Made by a program: the position numbers and the translations under genes. A model generated the notes under the pieces. That model searched no databases and was not told where the DNA came from. It saw only the letters and a program-made list of their open reading frames with translations. DNA of 33,992 bases from Myxococcales bacterium (lineage in GTDB: Bacteria > Myxococcota > Myxococcia > Myxococcales > Myxococcaceae), in assembly GCA_003153055.1 (NCBI GenBank), contig PMBV01000182.1:1-33992 (forward strand), read 5' to 3'. Shown here one piece after another: positions 15,836 through 24,800 of the stretch (within the stretch, counting starts at the first letter, position 1; every line of letters begins with the position of its first letter).

Positions 15836-16879
15836 CTATTTCCCGACGACGCCGAGGCCGCTGTCCGCCGCGGTCGTGTTCACCAGCGCATACACATCCA
15901 CCCTGAAGTTGAGGGCGTTGGTGACGTAGATGCGGTTGTGGGCGTCGATGGCGATGCCCGCGGGGTTCGAGAGAAAGCCAGGCGAGTCGCCCCGGCCGCC
16001 GAAGAAGAGCAGCAGGCGCCCTTGGCGATTGAAGATCTGCACCACCGAGAAGAACGAGTCGACGACGTACACGTTGCCGAAGGCGTCGGTGGCGATGCCC
16101 TTGGGCTTGTCGAACTGGCCGACCTGGTCGCCTCGCTCCCCAAACTGGCGAATGAAGTGGCCCTCGAGATCCAGCTCCTGCACCCGGGCGTTCATGGTAT
16201 CGGCCACGAGCAGTCCGCCCCCCGGCGCCCTGGCCAAGAAGGTGGGGAAGGAGAACTGCCCAGGGCCTTCGCCGCGCTCGCCGAGAGTGCCCACGTGGGC
16301 GCCGGTGTCGAGCGCGTGCACGTGAATTCGGTGACCCGAGCCCGCGGGAGAAGAGGTGTCGGTGACGTAGACCCGCCCTTCACCTGCGTCGAGGGCGATG
16401 CCTACCGGCCGATCGCAGTCGGCGAAGTCGATGGCCCGCAGCAGCTCGCCCTTTCGCGAGAACTGAAGGGCGGCCCGTCGCGCGGGCACCATGACCCACG
16501 CCTTCTCGCCCTCGAGCGCGACGCCCACTGGCGCCCCGCCCAGCACCGATGCCGGCACGGTGCGCACCTCTCTGGCCGCGAAGTCGAACAGGAAGAGCTC
16601 AGAGAGAGCTTGGTCAGTCACGGCCAGGAGGTCACCCTCGGACGTCACGGCCACGCCCACCGGGTGGTACAGGCGAATGGGCTCCTCGGCTCCAGCGACT
16701 CGCCTCCAGAAGCGTGTCCAGGACGAATCAATGTCCCCCTGGCCGGTCAGTGTTTGAACGAGCTCGATCCGCTCGGTGGCCGGTGGATTGGGCCAGACAG
16801 TCCGCTTCACCGGGGCCGTCGCGCACCCGAGCGACAGAAACATGGCAAGGAACAACGCCAGTGAGACTGTCGGGCGCAT
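15836..16879 (-). CDS. NHL-repeat (six-bladed propeller) lipoprotein, copy 1 (first gene of the operon)
   Basis: 347 residues. MRPTVSLALFLAMFLSLGC is a lipoprotein signal with a classic lipobox (LSLGC). Then comes WPNPPATERIELVQTLTG, a start seen in propeller lipoproteins near multiheme cytochromes. Blades follow with NHL marks: HPVGVAVTSEG, RPVGIALDAG, FPTFLARAPGG, KPKGIATDAFGNVYV and NPAGIAIDAHNRIYV. It leads the nine-gene run, so the promoter should lie in the 320-base gap to the divergent OmpA gene. The protein is probably anchored in a membrane, helping to hold the barrel or the cytochromes. The ATG at 16877-16879 is preferred over an open frame to 17029 because the signal peptide starts there. 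Confidence 0.87.
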   Translation of the reverse strand: MRPTVSLALFLAMFLSLGCATAPVKRTVWPNPPATERIELVQTLTGQGDIDSSWTRFWRRVAGAEEPIRLYHPVGVAVTSEGDLLAVTDQALSELFLFDFAAREVRTVPASVLGGAPVGVALEGEKAWVMVPARRAALQFSRKGELLRAIDFADCDRPVGIALDAGEGRVYVTDTSSPAGSGHRIHVHALDTGAHVGTLGERGEGPGQFSFPTFLARAPGGGLLVADTMNARVQELDLEGHFIRQFGERGDQVGQFDKPKGIATDAFGNVYVVDSFFSVVQIFNRQGRLLLFFGGRGDSPGFLSNPAGIAIDAHNRIYVTNALNFRVDVYALVNTTAADSGLGVVGK

Positions 16880-17199
16880 GAATCCGGCGTTCAGCAAGCG
16901 ACATGCCGCCTCGGTCGGTCGCGCTCGGTCACCCTGACGCGACGTCGAGGTGCTCGTCCACTTCGCCTCAACCGCTGGCAAGAAGACGTTCTCTCGCGCC
17001 CGTCGAGAGCCCGGGAGCGAGGTGGTCACTGACGACCGCTTGGGGCGGGTACGATTCGCTCGACCGGGGTACGGCGCACCCGCACAAAGGTGACGCTTCT
17101 GTAGGGGTTCTCCGTAGCGCCCGCGAGGAAGTTGGCCACCCTATGAGGTCGACTGGTCCAGTTGCAGGGAGGGAACGCCAGTTGCACAGCGGGCCGCCC
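16880..17199. promoter_or_regulatory. Divergent intergenic region: cytochrome operon / OmpA-lipoprotein operon
   Basis: This 320-base gap contains no convincing gene. It must hold promoters for both divergent units, but no clear -35/-10 or sigma-54 boxes were found. There is a hairpin CTCTCG-N7-CGAGAG (16991-17009). A 9-base direct repeat CCAGTTGCA stands at 17158-17166 and 17178-17186, 20 bases apart, just before the OmpA start. Either could be a regulator site; neither is proven. Confidence 0.4.
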
Positions 17200-18795
17200 A
17201 TGGCCAAACCAACCTGGAGGCAGCTCCTTGGAGCGGTGAGCGCGCTGGCGTTCCTTGCTCCCGTCGCTTACGCCGCCGAAACGAACGCGCCGGGCTTCGC
17301 CCTCTCGCGATTTGAACCGGCAGAGCGTGGCAGCCATTTCTTCACAATCGAGACGCTCGATTGGAGAAGTGATGGTCTACCGACGTTCGGCCTCGTCTTC
17401 GACTACGCATACAAGCCGCTGGTCATCTACCAGGTGACTCAGTCGGGCCCGCTCCAGGAGCTCAAGACGGTCGCGCGCGACTTCTTCGTTGGCCACGTCG
17501 GTGGGAGCATCAACCTGGGCGAGCAGTTCCGCCTCGGCTTTGACGCCCCAGTGCTGTTCTACGGCTACGGTGGCTCGGGCGAGCTGGGGCTCACCTCATA
17601 CCTTCCTCCGCATCGTACCGGCTTCGGCGACCTCAGAGTCGCAGGTGATTGGCGCTTCTACGGTAAGGCCGACGACTCGGTGCGACTGGGCCTGGGAGTG
17701 CGGTTGTACCTCCCCACCGGCGACACCACCGCCTACATGAGCGACGGGGCGGTCCGCGCCACGCTCCAGGTGCAGGCCGCCGGTGAGGCGTGGCAGCAGC
17801 TCGCCTGGAGCGTGCGGCTGGGGGCGAAGATCGATGGGCGAGAGGTTCTCTATGCAGGGAGCCAGGTCGGCCACGAGGTGCAGGCCGCGGCCGCGCTCGG
17901 TTGGAAGGGCCTCGGCGGCGCGCTCGTCATCGGCCCCGAGCTGTACGGGAGCACCACTTTCAATCACGCCTTCTCGGCTGGCTCGTCGGCCTTCGAGCTG
18001 ATGCTGGGCGCCCACTACGACGTCACCCGCCAGTGGCGCCTGGGTGCAGGGCTCGGCCACGGCGTCACCGTGGCGCTCGGATCGCCCACCGTTCGGGCGC
18101 TGCTGAGCCTGGAGTGGACCCCGTTCGTCGAGGGCGACTCGAGCTGCCAGGCGGCGCGTGCCGAGGAGCAGCGCGCGGCCGAGGAGCGCCTCGCCTCGAT
18201 GCTCAAGGCTCAGCAGGACCGCGACGCGGAGCTCGCCCGCGCCAAGGCCGCCGCCGAGAGGGAGGCCGCCGAGAAGGCTGCCGCCGAGAAGGCCGCGGCC
18301 GAGGCTGAGCTCGCCAAGGCCCAGGGCGACGACGACGGTGACGGCATCATCAACAAAGACGACGCTTGCCCGACCCAGAAGGGGCCGGCCAACGCCGACA
18401 AGGCCAAGAACGGCTGCCCGACGGGCGCGGTGGTGAATGGCCAGTTGGTGCTCGACCTGGTGCGCTTCGGCTTCGGCTCCGACGTCATCGCCAAGGAGAG
18501 CGAGGCCACGCTCTCGAAGGTGCTCGACGCCATCACTCAGCTCCCCGCCGACTACCGCTTCCGCGTCGAGGGCCACACCGACAACGCCGGGCCCGCCGTG
18601 TACAACAAGTCACTGAGCCAGCGCCGTGCCCAGTCGGTGGTGACCTGGTTCGGCAAGCACGGCGTCGACGCCAAGCGCTTCGAGGCCGTCGGTTTCGGTC
18701 CCGATCGCCCGGTCGCGGACAATGACTCCGATGCCAACCGGCTCCTCAATCGCCGGGTCGAAATCCACATCATCAACCTCGAGGCGAAGCCATGA
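17200..18795 (+). CDS. OmpA family protein with calcium-repeat linker
   Basis: 531 residues. A signal peptide (MAKPTWRQLLGAVSALAFL...AYA) precedes a strand-rich N-terminal half (about 30-310) that is probably an outer-membrane barrel. Next is an Ala/Glu/Lys coiled coil (about 314-375), one thrombospondin-3-like calcium motif (DDDGDGIINKDDACP, about 376-391), and an OmpA C-terminal peptidoglycan-binding domain (about 416-525) with VEGHTDNAG, LSQRRAQSV and NRRVEIHI. It should tie the outer membrane to the cell wall. No good ribosome site stands before 17200; an in-frame ATG at 17142 is possible but would put 19 odd residues ahead of the signal peptide. Its stop overlaps an in-frame ATG of the giant lipoprotein (ATGA), so the two are probably one operon. 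Confidence 0.85.
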   Translation: MAKPTWRQLLGAVSALAFLAPVAYAAETNAPGFALSRFEPAERGSHFFTIETLDWRSDGLPTFGLVFDYAYKPLVIYQVTQSGPLQELKTVARDFFVGHVGGSINLGEQFRLGFDAPVLFYGYGGSGELGLTSYLPPHRTGFGDLRVAGDWRFYGKADDSVRLGLGVRLYLPTGDTTAYMSDGAVRATLQVQAAGEAWQQLAWSVRLGAKIDGREVLYAGSQVGHEVQAAAALGWKGLGGALVIGPELYGSTTFNHAFSAGSSAFELMLGAHYDVTRQWRLGAGLGHGVTVALGSPTVRALLSLEWTPFVEGDSSCQAARAEEQRAAEERLASMLKAQQDRDAELARAKAAAEREAAEKAAAEKAAAEAELAKAQGDDDGDGIINKDDACPTQKGPANADKAKNGCPTGAVVNGQLVLDLVRFGFGSDVIAKESEATLSKVLDAITQLPADYRFRVEGHTDNAGPAVYNKSLSQRRAQSVVTWFGKHGVDAKRFEAVGFGPDRPVADNDSDANRLLNRRVEIHIINLEAKP

Positions 18796-18839
18796 ACCGC
18801 GCTCGAGCCACAGTCCATACACTTCTTCTCGGAGCTCCC

Positions 18840-21800
18840 ATGTCACCCTCTCGAATTCTCCTCGCCGCGGGTCTCGTGATGCTGGCTGCCTGCAGCAGTC
18901 AAGACAACCCGTCGAAGGCCGCACCGACGCTGGGGTGGTCGCAGAACGCGCTGTCCGCCGACGTCAGCATCACGGCCTCGACCGCCTCGCCAGCAGTGGC
19001 CGGCGCCGTCGCCCTGAAGCTCTCCGCGCCAGTGCACGCCGACCAGGCCACCATCAGCCAGACGCTCGAGGCGACCTTCGACAAGACGGTGATGCACGTC
19101 ACCGCGCCTCCCACGGTGCCTGAGGGCTGGGCCATCACGTATTACAACGGCGCCACCGCGTTGGGCAGCACGCCCACCACCGACGCCGGGTGGGCGAGCG
19201 TCGACAAGATCCTCACCGCCGGCAGCGTGGAATCCGACGGCACCGCGTCGGGTCTCCAGGTGGTCATCGGCCACGCCGACGGAACGGTGACGGCACCGCC
19301 GACCGCCAGCACCTTCTCGGGCGGCTCTTCGGGCGACGGCTGGGACGTGTTCTTCAGCCCCGACCGGAAGAAGGTCTTCAACGTACACCACCACGACGGC
19401 CCGGCGACGTTGATGTGTCGCAACGCATCCGACGGCACCGTGTGCGGCGCGGGCTTCCCCTTTGCTCTCTACCACACCAGCAGTCGCTCTACCGGTTGGA
19501 TTGACCCCGCGACCCTCCACTTCTGGCACGAGACCTACGACGGGACGAACGGCGGCTGGGAGTGCGTGAACCTCTCCGGCGTCCTCGGCGACACCTACAG
19601 CGCCCCGACGTATTGCGCCACCCGCTTCGTCTCGGCAGGCTTCGTCGCGTCCTCCTACGGCTACGACGGACACATCGACCTCGCCGTGGTCGGCAACGAG
19701 CTGTACAGCCTCGACGCGGTCAACGGGCGGCTCACCTGCCTGGACGTCACCGGCAACAGCGGCGCCGGTGCGCCTTGCGCCGGTCAGCCCTACAGCGGCT
19801 TCGGCCAGAGCGGGAATTTCAACTACCACCTCAGCATTGTCGCCATCGCCGGCAAGCTCTACATCCAAGACAACACCAGCGTGAAGTGCTTCGATCCTTC
19901 GCTCAAAGGCGCGTGCACCAACGGCTGGCCTGCCGGTGGGAGGAGCACTACCAAGAACCGCCCGGTCATGGCGGTGCCGGACACCAGCGGAAACCTCAAC
20001 GTCTGCGTCCAGGGTGACTGCTGGTCGCTCACCGGCGGCGCGTCGACGCTGCCCGCCGGCTTCTCGAACTACATCACTTCCAACCCGGTCACCAGCGGTT
20101 GTTGTACCGAGTACTATGCGTCGACTGCCTACGCTGGAACCAAGCTCTTCTACCCGATGGTCACGAGTCGGCTGAATTGCTACGACTCGACGACCGGCAC
20201 CACCTGCGCGACCGCCCCGTACACCCAGACGGACGGCGGCACCGTGCAGGGGAACTACCCGCTCACCGTCAACAACATCTACACCACGCGCGCCGACCCG
20301 TTGAACGCCAACTGCCTGTGGACCAACGGCGACGACGGCACCATTCGCACCTGGGACGTCCCCTCGGGCAGCTCGGGCTGCAAAGCGCCCCCGCCGCCTC
20401 CTCCGGTCGCGACATACTATCCGCAGGCCGTCATCCCCCGGCTCGGCTGTGACGCCGCCGAGCGCATCGGGAGCTGGAAGACCTTCACAGTCAAGAACCC
20501 GGAGACGACCGAGTACACCTCGGCCACCGTCACCATTCAGACGGCTGATGGCGGTGTCGTCGCCGGGTGGACCGATGTCGCGCTGCCGGGGAACCAGACC
20601 CTCGACCTCACGGGGCTCTCCACGGCGTCCACCGGCCTCAACCCCTCGTTCAAGATCACCTTCGTCGGCATGGCTTCGGACATCACTGGGGGCGCGGTCG
20701 CAGGTGGCCCCAAGGCCGACTTCAAGGTCCTGGGTGACTCTCCGCAGATGTGCCTCAACGGGACCATGCGTTCGTGCGCGACGGGCCACGGCGTCTTCCC
20801 GGTGATGGCGGCGACCACCACGGTGAACGCGAACGGCTCGGCGGCGCTGAGCGCTGGCGCTCCGGTCGCCTTCACGCCGGCCTCGGTGTCGATCAACGAC
20901 GCTGCCTCCTCGGTGACCAACTGCGGCGCGACGCTCAACGGAACCTTGGCGACGGCCGACCCGTTGCCCATGGCGGCCTTCGAGGTGGCCTTGCTCAACG
21001 ACGTCGGGCAGACGGTCGGTGACGCCACGAACATTCCGCTCCGCGCGACCACGGACGCGGCGGGTCTCTACACCTTCCCGCCGTTGTTGCCCGGCACCTA
21101 CGCGGTGCGCATGACGAGCACTCCGAGCTGGACGCTGAAATCCATCTCGGTGGTCGCCGGTGGCTCCAGCACCGTCAACGCGTCGGCCATCGGAGGGAAC
21201 TCCGGGCCTGTGGCGCTGTCGCCGGCCGCTACGTCGACGGTCAATGGTCTCTACGAGTCGCCGAGCAGCGGCGCGGCCGATGGCGGGGCGGGTGGGAGCG
21301 GCGGCTCAGGTGGGAGTGGTGGGGCAGGTGGCTCGGGTGGCAGCGGTGGGTCCGGGGGCTCGGGTGGCATCTCCGGCTACCAGGGCAACACCCAGTTCAC
21401 CTTCGTGGCGTCGACGCTGGCGCCAGCGCAAGGCCAGCAGGTGACCTACACCGCGACGGCGCCGCTGGAGGACATGCGGACCGTCATCTCGAACTCGCTG
21501 GAGGCGACCATCGACACCGCCCGCCAGCACCTCATCGGCGCGCCGACCATTCCCGAGGGGTGGGTGGCGAGCTACTACAACGGCGCCTCTCCCATCGGCA
21601 CGCCGACGACGGCGGCGGGTTGGGGCTCGGTCACCCGGGTCGTCGCGACCGGCGACGTCCGCTACGACGGCGTGGTCAATGGCTATCAGTTGGTGGTCGG
21701 CGCGACGGTCGCGACGGCTCCGCCTCCGACGGCGTCCAGCTTCTCTGGTGGCTCTTCCGGTGACGGTTGGGATGTCTTCTTCAGCCCAGACCGCACCAAG

Positions 21801-24800
21801 GTGTTCAATGTCCACCACCATGACGGCCCGGCCACCCTGATGTGTCGCAAGGCCGCCGACGGCAGCACGTGCGGCGCCGGCTACCCCTTCGCGCTGTACC
21901 ACACCAGCAGCCGCGCGACTGGTTGGATTGACCCAGACACGCTGCACTTCTGGCACGAGACGTACAACTCCACCGGCAACCTGGCTGGATGGGAATGCGT
22001 GGACGTCTCGGGGACGCTGGCGACCCCGTATACCGCCCCGGTCGCCTGTACGACGCGCTTCGTCTCGGCTGGTTTCAGCGCGAACAACTATGACCGCCAC
22101 ATCGAGCTCGGCGTTGTCGGTAAGGAGCTGTACAGCATCGACACCGCCAACAGCCGGCTGACGTGCGTCGATGTCACTGGTAACAGCGGTGCTGGAGCCG
22201 CCTGTGCTGGGCAGCCGTATGCCGGTTTCGGTGGCAACGCCGCGAATAGCTCCCTGGTCGTCGTCAACGGGAAGGTGTACGTCCAGACCAACGGCAGCGC
22301 GGTCAAGTGTTTCGACCCCGCGACCAAGGCCGCGTGTGCCAATGGTTGGCCCGCGGGTGGCCGCGCCACCACCAAGGCCCGCCCGGTGATGGCGGTGCCC
22401 GACGCGAACGGCGTGGTCAACGTCTGTGTCCAGGGTGACTGCTGGGCTCAGGACGGCAGCACCACAACCATGCCGGCCGCGTTCGCCACCTTCATGGCGT
22501 CGAACCCCGTCGACAGCGGCTGCTGCGGCACCTACTACTCCTCGACCTCGTACACCGGCACCAAGCTGTATTTCCCGATGACGTCGAGCCAGCTGAACTG
22601 CTTCGACGCGGCCACTGGGGCCAAGTGCACCACGAGCTCGTCGCAGTTCCCCCTCACGGTCAACAACATCTACACGGTGCGAGTCGACCCGGCCGACGAT
22701 GCGTGTATCTGGACCAACGGTGACGATGGCGTCATTCGCACCTGGAACGCCAACACCGGCGCCTCGGGCTGCGCACCCCCGCCTGGAATCGCCAAGTTCA
22801 AGCCGAGCATCACCTTGCCTCGGTTGGCCTGCGACCCGGCCAAGCGCGTGGGTGACTGGTCGATCTTCAAGCTCACCAGCCCGACCACGGCTGGCTACAC
22901 CTCGGCCACTCTCACCATTCGCGACTCATCCAAGGCAGCCCTGACCGGCTGGACGAACCTCCCCCTGCCGGCGAGTCAGGTCATCGACCTCAGCGGCCTG
23001 ACGACGGCGATGACCGGCGCGGCGCCGACCTTCGAGGTGAACTTCGTGGGGCTCACCGACACCGGCAACCCCACCGCGGACTTCACCGTGGTGACCGCCT
23101 CGCCCCAGCTCTGCCTCACGACGATCGACACCTGCCCGACGGGGTTGGGCCTGATGCCGACCGCCACGCCTCCGGCCACCACGGCCTCCGGCGGGGGCTC
23201 ACTCACCTTCTCGGACAACTCGGTGGCGAACTTCACTGCCATCGATCGCACGGTGCAGTTCGCGGCTCCCGGGGCGGCCGCCTGTGGCGCCACCATCTCC
23301 GGGACGCTCACCTCGCAGGAAAGCCGGGCCGTGGTCGGCGTGCCGGTCGCCCTCCTCGACAACTCCAGCAACCCGATTCAAAGCGCCGGAGCTGATGTCA
23401 TCGCCACCACGACCGCGCAGAGCACCTACGCGTTCCCCACGCTCCTCCCGGGCGTGTACCGGGTGAAGATGACGGACGTTCGCGGCTGGGTCCTCGACAC
23501 CATCACCGTCACCGTCGGTGGATCGGGTACCACCACGCCGACCGCGCGAGTGGGCATCTCGAACTCCGTGACGCTGGTGGTGGGCACGCAAGCGGTGGTC
23601 AATGGTGGCGTCCACATCGGCGACTCCGATGGTGACGGCATCACCGACGACGTCGAGATGGGGCCTGGCTTCACCGACGTCGACACCGACGGTGACGGGG
23701 TACCGGATTACCTGGATCTCGACTCCGACAACGACGGCATCCCGGACAGCGTCGAGAACCACGGCCAGTCGTTGCCGCTCATCGACACCGATGGTGATGG
23801 CATTCCGGACTTCCGCGATCTCGACTCCGACAACGACGGCATCCCCGACAGCGTGGAGGCGGGCTTCGACCCCGCCAACCTCAACGCCGACGGCACGCTG
23901 AAGGGGCCGTTCGACACCAACGGCTTGGCGACGGCCCTCGAGACGGCTCCGGGCAGCGGCGTGGTCAACTACACCGTGAGCGATCAGAATCACGACGGCG
24001 TGGCCGACTACGTCTCGCTCGACAGCGACGGCGACCACATTCCTGACAGCGTCGAGAAGGGCGTGACCGGCCTGCCCGTCGACTCCGACGGCGACGGCAT
24101 CCCCGACTACCGTGACCTCGACTCCGACGGTGACGGCATCTCCGACTCCATCGAGACCAATGGCAACGGCACGCTGGTCGACACCGACGGCGACGGTACG
24201 CCCGACTACCTCGATCTCGACTCCGACGCCGATGGTATTCCCGACTCAGTCGAGACCTCCGCCGACGCCGATCACGATGGCGTGGGCAACTGGAGAGACC
24301 TCGACTCCGACGCCGACGGCATCTCGGATCAGGTGGAGACGGCCATCGACACCGACTCCGACGGCCTGCCCAACTCCCTCGACACCGACTCCGATGGTGA
24401 CGGCATCAGCGACTCCATCGAGACCAATGGCAACGGGACGCTGGTCGACACCGACGGCGACGGCACCCCAGACTACCTCGACACCGACACCGACGGCGAT
24501 GGCATTCCCGACTCGGTGGAGGGCACCGCTGACGTCGACAGCGACGGCGTCGGCAACTGGCGCGACTTGGACTCCGACGGCGACGGCCTGGCCGATGCGC
24601 TGGAGCGGGGCCCCAACGGCGCCCACCCGCTGGACAGCAACGATGACGGCACGCCTGACTACCTGTCGACTGATAGCGACGGCGACGGCATCTCCGACAC
24701 CGTCGAGGCCGGGGCGAGCCTGACCGCGCCTCGCGACACCGACGGCGACGGCCTGCCCGACTACCGAGACACCGACTCCGACGGCGACGGCATCCTCGAC

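Noticed and set aside
15611..16864. Long plus-strand open frame of 417 codons opposite the NHL and barrel genes
   Set aside because: High GC leaves antisense frames open; the minus strand carries clear lipoprotein, NHL and barrel sequence.
17158..17199. Sigma-54 promoter near the OmpA/cytochrome gap
   Set aside because: A GG...GC pair on the minus strand has a 12-base gap instead of the 10 bases needed.
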